DNA of 64,000 nt from CAIMZW01 sp037142435 (GTDB lineage: Bacteria > Actinomycetota > Actinomycetes > Nanopelagicales > Nanopelagicaceae). The stretch is taken from NCBI GenBank assembly GCA_037142435.1, contig JBAXAO010000001.1, forward strand, positions 109,168-173,167, given 5' to 3'. A program made the position numbers and the translations under genes. The notes under the pieces are model-generated. The model searched no databases. It saw only the letters and a program-made list of their open reading frames with translations, and was not told where the DNA came from. Positions 28,149 through 36,732 of this stretch are shown in pieces. Numbering within the stretch: position 1 is the stretch's first letter; each line of letters begins with the position of its first letter.

Positions 28149-29089
28149 GCGCGCCTCACGTAGTTGCCATGGGCGGTGGCCATGGTCTGGCTGTCACGCT
28201 GACCGCACTTCGCCGGATATCTTGCGACATTACCGCGGTTGTGACCGTTGCCGACAACGGTGGCTCGAGCGGCAGGCTTCGTGATGAGTTCAATTCGCTA
28301 CCACCGGGAGACTTGCGAATGGCGTTGGCGGCGCTCTGCGGCGATGATGCGTGGGGCCGAAGTTGGGCCGAGATCATGCAATACCGATTTACCAGCTCTG
28401 GTGAAATGAGCGGTCATGCCATCGGCAATCTCTTGTTAACTGCATTGTGGGATCGTGACGGCGACCCGGTCAGAGGGCTAGATCGTGTCGGCGAACTTCT
28501 CAAAGTAGTAGGTCGAGTGCTGCCTATGGCTATCGAGCCGTTAGATATCGAAGGAACTTTCGCTACTTCGTATGGTCGAACGATCGTTCGCGGACAAGTA
28601 GAGGTTGCCACTGCCAAAGGTCGCGTCGAGTCGCTGCGACTTATCCCGTCTGAACCTCGAGCCACACCTCAAGCGCTGGATGCCATTGCTAACGCCGATT
28701 GGCTGACTTTTGGTCCAGGATCATGGTTCTCCAGTGTTATGCCACATTTTCTTTTGCGTGAACAAGCTGAGGCGATTCGAACTTCCCCGGCACAGAAAAT
28801 TTTTGTGCTTAATTTAGCGGAAGGTTTTACTGGTAATGAATTTGCGGGCTATAGCCCTGAGGAGCACCTCGAGCTCGTTTTGGCGCATGCCCCGGAGTTG
28901 AAGTTGGATTACGCAATTGTCGACCCTGCGGCGCTTCGCCCAGGTAGCGCCCTGCAGAATCTTGTCCAAAAGTGTGGGGGAGATCTCGTTATACGCGAGC
29001 TCGGGGAGGTTCCGGGCAGCTTTCATCACGATCCTCGAAAATTGGCATTGGTATTCCAAGACATTTTTTCTGGAACCCTGCTTAGATAG
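28145..29089 (+). CDS. yvcK: YvcK/CofD-like gluconeogenesis and cell-envelope factor
   Basis: 314 residues starting with GTG in the rapZ overlap. The N-terminal AMGGGHGLAVTL, then TVADNGGSSGRLR, and the central LTFGPGSWFSSVMP match the CofD-like UPF0052 family. In Bacillus and Mycobacterium (CuvA) this protein binds UDP-sugars and supports growth on gluconeogenic carbon sources and correct cell-wall growth. No catalytic function is established. A position between rapZ and whiA is standard in Gram-positives. Confidence 0.93.
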   Translation: MSAPHVVAMGGGHGLAVTLTALRRISCDITAVVTVADNGGSSGRLRDEFNSLPPGDLRMALAALCGDDAWGRSWAEIMQYRFTSSGEMSGHAIGNLLLTALWDRDGDPVRGLDRVGELLKVVGRVLPMAIEPLDIEGTFATSYGRTIVRGQVEVATAKGRVESLRLIPSEPRATPQALDAIANADWLTFGPGSWFSSVMPHFLLREQAEAIRTSPAQKIFVLNLAEGFTGNEFAGYSPEEHLELVLAHAPELKLDYAIVDPAALRPGSALQNLVQKCGGDLVIRELGEVPGSFHHDPRKLALVFQDIFSGTLLR

Positions 29090-29127
29090 CGTCAGGTAAT
29101 TTTCGTTAAGCGGAAGGGGGCAACGAG

Positions 29128-30105
29128 ATGGCAATGACATCATCAGTGAAAGATGAATTAAGTCGGCTTTCCATCACTAAGCCTTGCTGCCGGAAATCAG
29201 AAGTTTCTTCACTTTTACGTTTTGCAGGTGGGCTACACATCGCGGCGGGGAAAATCGTTATTGAAGTTGAACTTGATACTGCCCAAACTGCGCGCCGTCT
29301 TCGCAAAGATATCTCCGAAGTTTTTGGCCACGATTCCGAACTTGCAGTGCTTTCACCTTCCGGTTTGCGCAAGGGCAGCCGCTATGTCGTTCGGGTTATT
29401 TCCGACGGTGATGCCCTAGCTCGCCAGACAGGTCTGATCGATTCCAACAATCGCCCTATTCGTGGTCTGCCACCCCAGGTGGTCTCAGCCGGAATCTGCG
29501 ATGCTGAAGCCGCCTGGCGCGGGGCGTTTCTTGCACATGGCTCGCTCACTGAACCTGGCCGCTCCTCAGCTTTGGAGATCACCTGTCCGGGTCCGGAAGC
29601 AGCTCTGGCGCTGGTCGGAGCCGCTCGCCGTTTGGGAATCACTGCCAAAGCTCGCGAAGTTCGTAGCGTTGATCGAGTTGTTATTCGAGATGGCGATGCC
29701 ATCGGAGCCTTGCTCACCCGGTTAGGCGCACATGAAAGCGTGCTCGCGTGGGAAGAACGTCGGATGCGCCGAGAAGTGCGCGCCACTGCCAATCGACTAG
29801 CCAATTTTGATGATGCCAACCTGCGACGATCCGCTCGCGCGGCCGTAGCTGCCTCAGCCCGCGTGCAACGAGCTCTAGAGATTCTTGGTGCCGAGATTCC
29901 TGACCACCTCAAAGAGGCGGGGGAGCTTCGAATAAATCATGGTCAAGCCAGTCTGGAAGAACTCGGATCGCTGGCCACCCCGCCGATGACCAAGGATGCA
30001 ATTGCTGGCCGCATTCGCCGCCTCTTAGCCATGGCAGATAAGCGCGCTCACGATCTCGGAATACCCGATACCGAGGCAGGATTAAGCCCAGATTTGCTGA
30101 ATTAA
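29128..30105 (+). CDS. whiA: WhiA DNA-binding regulator
   Basis: 325 residues. An N-terminal degenerate LAGLIDADG homing-endonuclease-like domain (about 1-210) is joined to a C-terminal helix-turn-helix (LEELGSLATPPMTKDAIAGR). In Streptomyces WhiA acts with WhiB on division and sporulation genes; in non-sporulating actinobacteria it is linked to cell division. The start ATG has AAGGGGG at 29113-29119. It lies 38 bp after yvcK. The following 187 bp hold the regulatory leader of gap. Confidence 0.95.
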   Translation: MAMTSSVKDELSRLSITKPCCRKSEVSSLLRFAGGLHIAAGKIVIEVELDTAQTARRLRKDISEVFGHDSELAVLSPSGLRKGSRYVVRVISDGDALARQTGLIDSNNRPIRGLPPQVVSAGICDAEAAWRGAFLAHGSLTEPGRSSALEITCPGPEAALALVGAARRLGITAKAREVRSVDRVVIRDGDAIGALLTRLGAHESVLAWEERRMRREVRATANRLANFDDANLRRSARAAVAASARVQRALEILGAEIPDHLKEAGELRINHGQASLEELGSLATPPMTKDAIAGRIRRLLAMADKRAHDLGIPDTEAGLSPDLLN

Positions 30106-30159
30106 CCAGTCTTTCACCTCACATTTGCCCGTTTTCTCCTACTGCCAGACCTCGGCTGA

Positions 30160-30165
30160 TAGGCT
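30160..30165 (+). promoter_or_regulatory. Possible -10 element for gap
   Basis: TAGGCT, the hexamer used before coaE and the DUF3099 gene, is preceded by TGA (an extended -10 form). It would start a gap leader of about 120 nt that contains both downstream hairpins. No good -35 is present. Confidence 0.3.
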
Positions 30166-30198
30166 TAATCCCGTCACAATGACGTGTATCTAGAGGTA

Positions 30199-30237
30199 TC
30201 GACGCTCAAACAAGCTGAGCATTTCGTCGATATTTTT
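30199..30237 (+). terminator. First terminator-like hairpin upstream of gap
   Basis: TCGACGCTCA (30199-30208) folds back on TGAGC (30216-30220) and GTCGA (30226-30230), ten pairs with a five-base bulge, followed by TATTTTT (30231-30237). It could end whiA transcripts or act in the gap leader. Confidence 0.6.
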
Positions 30238-30244
30238 AAACTAT

Positions 30245-30275
30245 TGCCCTCTTCGACCCCCATAGGGCACTTTTT
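30245..30275 (+). terminator. Second terminator-like hairpin immediately upstream of gap
   Basis: TGCCCT (30245-30250) pairs with AGGGCA (30264-30269), followed by CTTTTT (30270-30275). The gap GTG is only 17 bp further, too close for another promoter, so a gap transcript must read through this site. This looks like an attenuator. Confidence 0.55.
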
Positions 30276-30292
30276 ATGAAGCGAGGATTACC

Positions 30293-31294
30293 GTGGTTCG
30301 TGTTGGAATTAATGGATTTGGAAGAATTGGCCGTAACTTTTTCCGCGCAGTATTGACCTCTGGCGCCGATATCGAGATTGTTGGAATTAACGATCTGACG
30401 GACAACGCCACGCTGGCGCACTTGCTCAAATACGACTCCATCTTGGGTCGCCTGGGCTTGCCTGTAACTCACACTGAAGATTCAATCACCGTTGGAGATA
30501 AGACCATTCGCGTCTTCGCCGAGCGTGACCCAGCCGCCCTTCCTTGGGCTGAAGTTAAGGCCGACATCGTTTTGGAATCTACTGGACATTTCACCAAGGC
30601 TGCCGATGCCAAGAAGCACATCGCTGCTGGTGCCAAAAAGGTAATTATTTCAGCCCCTGCAACAGATGAAGATGTCACCATTGTCATGGGTGTTAACCAT
30701 GAGAAGTATGACCCAGCAAACCACCATATTATTTCTAACGCGTCCTGCACGACTAACTGCTTGGCACCAATGGCGAAAGTTCTCAATGATGAGTTCGGGA
30801 TCGTTCGTGGCTTGATGACTACGATTCACGCTTACACCAACGATCAGGTCATCTTGGATTTTCCACACAAGGATTTGCGCCGTTCACGTGCCGCAGCCCT
30901 TTCCATCATTCCTACCTCCACCGGAGCCGCCAAAGCAATCAGTTTGGTATTGCCAGAACTCAAGGGCAAGCTTGATGGATACGCTTTGCGCGTTCCAGTC
31001 CCAACAGGTTCTGCAACTGACCTCACCGTCGAACTTGGACGCGAAGTCACCGTTGCCGAAATTAACGCAGCAATTAAAAAGGCTTCTGAAGGTTCCCTCA
31101 AGGGTTACCTCAGCTATACCGAAGACCCAATTGTCTCTGCTGACATCGTCACCGATCCCAGCTCATGCATCTTCGATTCTGGTCTCACCAAAGTCATCGG
31201 AACAACCGCCAAGGTCGTTGGTTGGTATGACAACGAGTGGGGTTATTCCAATCGCCTCGTCGACCTCATTGGTCTTGTAGGTACATCGCTCTAA
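30293..31294 (+). CDS. gap: Glyceraldehyde-3-phosphate dehydrogenase
   Basis: 333 residues. Oxidises glyceraldehyde-3-phosphate with NAD and phosphate. The Rossmann start is VGINGFGRIGR, the catalytic Cys152 is in SNASCTTNC, and His179 is in TIHAYTND, the exact standard spacing. The Asp in GINDLTD at the end of strand 2 favours NAD. The GTG start at 30293 has GCGAGGA upstream. Its stop TAA overlaps the ATG of pgk by one base (TAATG). Two U-tailed hairpins precede it, so the gap-pgk-tpiA run may be controlled by attenuation. Confidence 0.97.
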   Translation: MVRVGINGFGRIGRNFFRAVLTSGADIEIVGINDLTDNATLAHLLKYDSILGRLGLPVTHTEDSITVGDKTIRVFAERDPAALPWAEVKADIVLESTGHFTKAADAKKHIAAGAKKVIISAPATDEDVTIVMGVNHEKYDPANHHIISNASCTTNCLAPMAKVLNDEFGIVRGLMTTIHAYTNDQVILDFPHKDLRRSRAAALSIIPTSTGAAKAISLVLPELKGKLDGYALRVPVPTGSATDLTVELGREVTVAEINAAIKKASEGSLKGYLSYTEDPIVSADIVTDPSSCIFDSGLTKVIGTTAKVVGWYDNEWGYSNRLVDLIGLVGTSL

Positions 31295-32487
31295 TGAACA
31301 TTCCTACCCTCGAATCTCTCGATGTTCGTGGGAAGCGAGTTCTGCTTCGTTGTGACCTCAATGTTCCGTTGAAAGATGGAACCATTACTGATGATGGTCG
31401 CATCAAAGCCTCGCTGCCCACGATTAAGTACTTGGTTGAATCCGGTGCCTCTGTGGTCATTGCTGCGCACTTGGGTCGCCCAAAAGGTGAACGCAAACCC
31501 GAGCTCTCATTGGCTCCAGTAGCGCTGCGCTTGGAAGAACTCCTGGGTAGGAAAGTTTTATTTTCACAAAGTATTACGGGAAGCGAGGTCGCTGCCGCCG
31601 CCGCTGCATTGCAGGCGGGGGAGATCTTGCTCCTGGAAAACATTCGTTATGAAGCGGCCGAGACCAGCAAAGACGAAGCAGAACGCTTGGTTCTTGCACA
31701 AATTCTTGCCAGTTATGCCGATCTTTTTGTCAGCGATGGATTCGGTGCAGTGCACCGCAAACACGCATCAGTTTATGACGTTGCCAAATTACTTCCTCAT
31801 GCAGCCGGGTATTTAGTTGCAGCCGAAGTCGAAGTATTGAAGAAGTTAACCGACAATCCCGAACGTCCCTATGGTGTCGTTCTTGGTGGGGCGAAAGTCT
31901 CAGACAAGATCGGAGTTATTTCAAACCTTTTGGACAAAGTTAACACTTTGGCGATTGGCGGGGGGATGCTTTTTACCTTTCTTGCCGCGCAAGGGAAAGA
32001 GATCGGAACTTCACTGGTAGAGACCGACTCCATTCCCACCGTCATTGAATTACTTGAACGTGCCCGAACTCTAGGCGTAGAAATTCTTCTGCCCACCGAT
32101 ATCGTGGTTGCGCCCACTTTCGCGCCTGATGCCACCCCAACCATAGTTTCGGCGGATTCGATTCCTGCTGATCAAATGGGATTGGATATTGGACCACAAA
32201 CCGCAGCAGCTTTTGCGGCCGCTATCAAATCTTGTAAAACTGTTTTCTGGAACGGCCCTATGGGAGTCTTCGAATTTCCAGCATTTGCAGCCGGAACAAA
32301 AGTTGTTGCGCAAGCCCTAACTGAAGTTTCTGGAATCTCGGTTGTCGGCGGTGGTGATTCAGCCGCTGCGGTTCGAAAGTTAGGTTTTGCTGATTCTCAG
32401 TTCGGTTACATATCCACGGGCGGCGGCGCATCACTTGAATATCTCGAAGGAAAAGAGTTGCCTGGACTTTCAGCTTTACAAAATTAA
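31294..32487 (+). CDS. pgk: Phosphoglycerate kinase
   Basis: 397 residues from the ATG at 31294; an earlier in-frame ATG at 31237 is inside gap and is rejected. The protein transfers phosphate between 1,3-bisphosphoglycerate and ADP. Family motifs are RVLLRCDLNVPL, AAHLGRPKGE, VLGGAKVSDKIG, FWNGPMGVFE and the nucleotide loop VVGGGDSAAAV. Length and motifs are normal. It is translationally coupled to gap by TAATG. Confidence 0.97.
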   Translation: MNIPTLESLDVRGKRVLLRCDLNVPLKDGTITDDGRIKASLPTIKYLVESGASVVIAAHLGRPKGERKPELSLAPVALRLEELLGRKVLFSQSITGSEVAAAAAALQAGEILLLENIRYEAAETSKDEAERLVLAQILASYADLFVSDGFGAVHRKHASVYDVAKLLPHAAGYLVAAEVEVLKKLTDNPERPYGVVLGGAKVSDKIGVISNLLDKVNTLAIGGGMLFTFLAAQGKEIGTSLVETDSIPTVIELLERARTLGVEILLPTDIVVAPTFAPDATPTIVSADSIPADQMGLDIGPQTAAAFAAAIKSCKTVFWNGPMGVFEFPAFAAGTKVVAQALTEVSGISVVGGGDSAAAVRKLGFADSQFGYISTGGGASLEYLEGKELPGLSALQN

Positions 32488-32534
32488 ACCAATTAAAACA
32501 TCACCATATCAATTGAATTCTCAAGGAGCTAATG

Positions 32535-33308
32535 ATGCGTAAACCGTTAATCGCCGGAAACTGGAAGATGAACCTCAACCACCTCGAGGCGATTGCGGTA
32601 ACCCAGAAACTTTCCTACTCCTTAGATGACAAGGATTACGACGCAGTAGACGTAGTTGTTATTCCACCGTTTACTGATATTCGTTCTGTTCAGACATTGA
32701 TCGATGGCGATCGATTGCGTTTGCTCTACGGTGCTCAAGATCTTTCGCCTGAGGTTTCCGGAGCCTTCACAGGAGATATCGCAGGTTCCATGTTGGCCAA
32801 GCTAGGTTGCAGTTTTGTCGTCATCGGGCACTCCGAACGACGGGCCATTCATGGTGAAGGCGATGATCTGGTTAATCGCAAGATCAAGGCCGCTTTGGCG
32901 AATGAGATCACACCTATCTTCTGTATCGGCGAAGAGCTCGCGATTCGCGAAGCCGGAACCCACGTTGAGCATGTGCTCAGCCAGGTTCGCAACGGGCTCA
33001 AGGGCTTCCACAAGCCAGACTTGAAGAAGATTGTCTTTGCATACGAACCGGTGTGGGCAATTGGAACCGGAAAGACTGCCACCCCCGAGGATGCCCAGGA
33101 AGTATGCGCAGCCATCCGCGGCGAAATTGCCAAGATTGGCGGGGATGAGATCGCCGCTGGCGCCCGAATCCTCTATGGCGGCTCTGTAAAATCGGCAAAT
33201 GCGCCTGAAATCATGAAGCAACCTGATGTTGATGGAGCTTTGGTCGGCGGTGCCTCTCTCGACCCCGAGGAGTTTGCCCGGATCGTGAAGTTCCATACCG
33301 CTCTCTAG
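32535..33308 (+). CDS. tpiA: Triosephosphate isomerase
   Basis: 257 residues. Interconverts dihydroxyacetone phosphate and glyceraldehyde-3-phosphate. GNWKMN holds the substrate Lys, His99 is in GHSERR, and the catalytic Glu171 is in YEPVWAIGTGK. Two tandem ATGs exist (32532 and 32535); the second is preferred because AAGGAG at 32523-32528 is then six bases away. It follows pgk by 47 bp. Confidence 0.97.
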   Translation: MRKPLIAGNWKMNLNHLEAIAVTQKLSYSLDDKDYDAVDVVVIPPFTDIRSVQTLIDGDRLRLLYGAQDLSPEVSGAFTGDIAGSMLAKLGCSFVVIGHSERRAIHGEGDDLVNRKIKAALANEITPIFCIGEELAIREAGTHVEHVLSQVRNGLKGFHKPDLKKIVFAYEPVWAIGTGKTATPEDAQEVCAAIRGEIAKIGGDEIAAGARILYGGSVKSANAPEIMKQPDVDGALVGGASLDPEEFARIVKFHTAL

Positions 33309-33396
33309 GGCGCTCGGGGCGTGTATCCTTCAGCCCTAGCCCCTGAAACGGCTGATTTGTACCTTTTCGCATAACCGGTGGTTTGGAGAAAAATAA

Positions 33397-33627
33397 GTGG
33401 TCTTAGCACTATCAATTCTGTTGGTTATCACCAGCGTCCTGATGATCATGCTCGTGCTCTTACACAAGGGCAAAGGCAGCGGTCTCTCCGACCTCTTCGG
33501 TGGTGGCGTCTCCTCCACATACGGGGGATCTTCGGTTGTTGAACGCAACTTGGACAGAATCACTATCGTCGTAGGGGGGCTCTGGTTCTCAGGAGTAATT
33601 GCCCTCAGTTTGGTGTTAAAGAAGTAG
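33397..33627 (+). CDS. secG: Preprotein translocase subunit SecG
   Basis: 76 residues with two membrane helices (about 2-22 and 52-72) flanking a loop with GKGSGLSDLFGGG, the SecG signature. SecG assists SecYEG export across the membrane. The start is GTG at 33397 with GGAGAAA upstream. Its position after tpiA is the common Gram-positive arrangement. CAGCC/GGCTG around 33331-33354 could form a weak hairpin after tpiA. Confidence 0.92.
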   Translation: MVLALSILLVITSVLMIMLVLLHKGKGSGLSDLFGGGVSSTYGGSSVVERNLDRITIVVGGLWFSGVIALSLVLKK

Positions 33628-33678
33628 TTCAATTCCTCAAGTTTTCGTTAAAGCTGGTTTATCAAGGGAGTCAAGACG

Positions 33679-34014
33679 ATGGGTAGTGCAATCCGCGGAA
33701 GTCGCGTCGGCGCAGGTCCAATGGGCGAAGCCGAGCGTGGCGAGGCAATCCCACGTTTTCGAGTTTCATATTGGTGCGCAAATGGCCATGAAACACGTCC
33801 CTCCTTTGCCGAGGACGGCACTGTCCAAATTCCCGAGGAGTGGGACTGCCCACGATGCGGTTTTCCAGCTGGCTTAGACAAAGAAAAGCCACCTATGCCG
33901 TTGAAGAATGAGCCTTACAAGACTCACTTGGCATATGTAAAAGAACGTCGCACCGAAGCCGAAGCCGAGAAGATTCTTGCTGATGCGTTAGCTCGTTTGC
34001 GCGGAGAAGACTAA
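33679..34014 (+). CDS. rbpA: RNA polymerase-binding protein RbpA
   Basis: 111 residues, matching RbpA along its length: N-terminal AIRGSRVGAGPMGEAERGE, a central zinc-ribbon-like core (CANGHETRPSF ... WDCPRCGFPAG), and a C-terminal sigma-interacting region (PYKTHLAYVKERR). RbpA occurs only in actinobacteria and stabilises the open complex with the principal sigma factor. AAGGGAG (33664-33670) precedes the ATG. It converges with pgi, which ends 5 bp away. Confidence 0.96.
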   Translation: MGSAIRGSRVGAGPMGEAERGEAIPRFRVSYWCANGHETRPSFAEDGTVQIPEEWDCPRCGFPAGLDKEKPPMPLKNEPYKTHLAYVKERRTEAEAEKILADALARLRGED

Positions 34015-34019
34015 ATCTC

Positions 34020-35582
34020 TTAAATTTCTTCGAGAGCAGATAACGCCTTGAGCAATTCAGCAATTCCGCGTTCGCGATCCTTCAGGTGAACTCTCACCAA
34101 TGGGAAAGCACGACTACCCAGGGCTGCACCATCTCCTAGCGCTTGAGCCATGAGCAAAGTATGAAACCCAAAATTCTTTCCTGGGATTGCCAGATCTTCT
34201 TTACTCTCACCTGTTATTTGTAGGAAAGCGCCATTGTGTTGGCCGCCTTTATGAAACTGCCCAGTTGAGTGCAAGAAGCGTGGGCCCCAGCCGAATGTCG
34301 TTCCACGATTGGTCTTGTTAGCAATGATGGCGCGAGTCTTAAGAATTTCATCATCGATTCCGCGCGCAAGATAGGCCATGATCGCCACATAGTGCGTTGG
34401 CGAAATAAAAAATTTCTGCAATCCGGCCAGCAATGAATCGGCAGGTTCATCTGCATAAAACGCCAGAACCTCGTTTTCGAACGCGGCCTGAGGCTGTATA
34501 ACTTGGCCATCACTCCAGCTAGACAATATTTCGCCAGTTCGTTCTTTAGCTTCGGTTACATTGGGTTGGTTAAAGGGGTCAATGGCCAATGCTCGACTCA
34601 AGAGTGCAGTAACCCACTCCCATAAAATGAAATGCTCGCCCAGAGAACCGGTGACAACGAGATCTGCGTGAACACCACTTGAAAATCCAACTGTGAGCGC
34701 CCTACCTGCAACGGGGGAGTCCGAACTTTCAATAACTATCGGAAGTCGACCGGTTTGATTCTTGCCGGTGGATTCAGCGACTAGCTGTTCAATCCAGTCC
34801 GAAATTCCAGGAACATTTGAACCGTCATCGAAGAAGGCTATGGACTGGTCGGTCTGAGAGAAAAGCAGATCCGCTAAGACAACAGCAACAGAATTCGGCT
34901 CGGTGAAAGTTGCAGCTGCGGCAGCGGCATCATCAAGGAGTAATGAAACATCTACACCGAGAAGAGCCGCGGGAACCAAGCCAAAGGCGCTCAATGCGCT
35001 GTAACGGCCACCGACATTCGGGTCTGCGTTGATTGTCCGTAGGCCACTTGCTCGGGCGGATTGATCGAGTGGTGAACCCGGATCAGTAACAATCACGATG
35101 TGGTCTTCTGGTTTGAGTCCTGCGGTAATTAGGAGTTCGGTAAAAAGAGCCTTTTGCGAGGCGGTCTCGATCGTGCTGCCTGATTTAGAGCCAACGACAA
35201 TCACGCTGTTTTTCAAATCAGCCGGAATCGCTGCTCGAATCTGAGCTGGGTCAGTGGAGTCCAGGACTGAGAGCTTCTTCCCGAAGGTCTTCCCAATAAC
35301 TTCAGGTGCGAGTGAAGATCCACCCATTCCGCATAAAATCACGTTCGAGAGATTGTGGGATCTAGCCCAAGCTGAAAGTGCATCAAGCTCAGGGAGAAGA
35401 TCACGTGAAGACAAAGGAAGATCTACCCAGTTCAGCCGCACTGCAGCCTCTGGTGCTGCTTCAACACCCCAGAGGGTGGGATTTTTCTCTCCGACTTTAG
35501 CCGCGGTTTCTACCAAATCGCGAACACGTTGAGATTCAGGATCGAATGCGATTAAGGCCGCCCCGGATAAAGAAATACTCAC
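34020..35582 (-). CDS. pgi: Glucose-6-phosphate isomerase
   Basis: 520 residues. The sugar-isomerase core has LCGMGGSSLAPEV, VVGSKSGSTIETASQK, a NADPNVGGRYSALSAFG stretch and a C-terminal HSTGQFHKGG; these cover the phosphate-binding and catalytic regions of the family. It is of the actinobacterial type often found next to transaldolase. The GTG start overlaps the tal stop by 4 bp (GTGA), so the two are coupled. In many actinobacteria zwf, opcA and pgl sit here as well; they are absent. Confidence 0.93.
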   Translation of the reverse strand: MSISLSGAALIAFDPESQRVRDLVETAAKVGEKNPTLWGVEAAPEAAVRLNWVDLPLSSRDLLPELDALSAWARSHNLSNVILCGMGGSSLAPEVIGKTFGKKLSVLDSTDPAQIRAAIPADLKNSVIVVGSKSGSTIETASQKALFTELLITAGLKPEDHIVIVTDPGSPLDQSARASGLRTINADPNVGGRYSALSAFGLVPAALLGVDVSLLLDDAAAAAATFTEPNSVAVVLADLLFSQTDQSIAFFDDGSNVPGISDWIEQLVAESTGKNQTGRLPIVIESSDSPVAGRALTVGFSSGVHADLVVTGSLGEHFILWEWVTALLSRALAIDPFNQPNVTEAKERTGEILSSWSDGQVIQPQAAFENEVLAFYADEPADSLLAGLQKFFISPTHYVAIMAYLARGIDDEILKTRAIIANKTNRGTTFGWGPRFLHSTGQFHKGGQHNGAFLQITGESKEDLAIPGKNFGFHTLLMAQALGDGAALGSRAFPLVRVHLKDRERGIAELLKALSALEEI

Positions 35583-36697
35583 TTCATTGCCTTTCCTCGT
35601 GTGACAGCTTCTTCAAGATTTACAAGAAGCTCCTGCCATGCTTTAGCGAATTTAGCGACACCATCGTCTTCCAAATCGCGGATAACTTTTGATAAATCAA
35701 TGCCCGCCTCGGCAAGCGCCGCGAGGTCGACTTCGGCACCGGTGATGTGGGTTGTGATGGTATCTCCGGAAATATGACCGTGAGCTCGTACTTCATTGAG
35801 TGTTGATTCCGGCATGGTGTTGACGCAATGTGCCGCTACGAGCTCCACGACATATCGAGTCGAGTCGTACGCCTTATCTTTCACGCCTGTCGATGCCCAA
35901 AGTGGCCGTTGTAGGTTGGCCGACCGGGCCGCTAACTTCGCCCATCGAGGTGAGTCAACGACATCTAAAAATGCTCGGTATGCCAGGCGTGCGTTCGCGA
36001 TCGCAGCCTTTCCGCGCAATGGGGAGCCCGCATGTGAAAGGTCGAGTTGTCGATCGATCTCAGTGTCGATGCGGCTAATGAAGAAGGAAGCAACCGAATT
36101 AATTTCGGCGATGGAGTGATTCTGTGCAACGCGTCGTTCTAGTCCCCGAAGATACGAATCCATCACGGCGCGATAGCGTTCGACAGAAAAGATGAGTGTG
36201 ACGTTGACGCTGATTCCATCGGCCGTAAGTTCTTCGATCGCTGGCAATCCTTCAATCGTTGCTGGAACCTTGATTAACACATTGGGACGGTCGACTATTT
36301 TCCACAATTCTTTGCCACGAGAAACTGTGGCCGCTGTGTCATAGGCAAGTTCTGGGTCCACTTCAATGCTAACGCGACCATCCTGCCCTTGAGTTTTGGT
36401 GAAAGTTTCCATGAAGAGGTCGCAAGCGTGACGGACATCGTCGGTGGTTAACTGAGTGACAATCTCTTGGATAGATGCTCCGCGTTCGGCCATGGCTGTT
36501 ATGTCAGCTTGGTATTTGTCAGATCCCGCGATAGCTGCCGAAAAAATACTGGGATTAGTAGTTACGCCCACTACGTGGGATGTTGCAATCAACTCTGCAA
36601 GCGAGCCGCTTTCAAGCCGGTCGCGAGAGAGATCATCCAACCAAATAGAAACGCCGGCATTCGACAATGCCGCCAGTGATTCTTGCGATTGTTCCAT
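35579..36697 (-). CDS. tal: Transaldolase
   Basis: 372 residues. Moves a three-carbon dihydroxyacetone unit between sugar phosphates in the non-oxidative pentose phosphate pathway. Motifs are SIWLDDLSRDRL, VVGVTTNPSIFSAAI, the Schiff-base Lys in VLIKVPAT, and VNVTLIFSVERY. AAGGAG precedes the ATG on this strand. It lies between tkt and pgi in one run. Confidence 0.96.
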   Translation of the reverse strand: MEQSQESLAALSNAGVSIWLDDLSRDRLESGSLAELIATSHVVGVTTNPSIFSAAIAGSDKYQADITAMAERGASIQEIVTQLTTDDVRHACDLFMETFTKTQGQDGRVSIEVDPELAYDTAATVSRGKELWKIVDRPNVLIKVPATIEGLPAIEELTADGISVNVTLIFSVERYRAVMDSYLRGLERRVAQNHSIAEINSVASFFISRIDTEIDRQLDLSHAGSPLRGKAAIANARLAYRAFLDVVDSPRWAKLAARSANLQRPLWASTGVKDKAYDSTRYVVELVAAHCVNTMPESTLNEVRAHGHISGDTITTHITGAEVDLAALAEAGIDLSKVIRDLEDDGVAKFAKAWQELLVNLEEAVTRGKAMK

Positions 36698-36732
36698 CGT
36701 GTTCTCCTTGATCTCGCGTGATTGACGACGGA

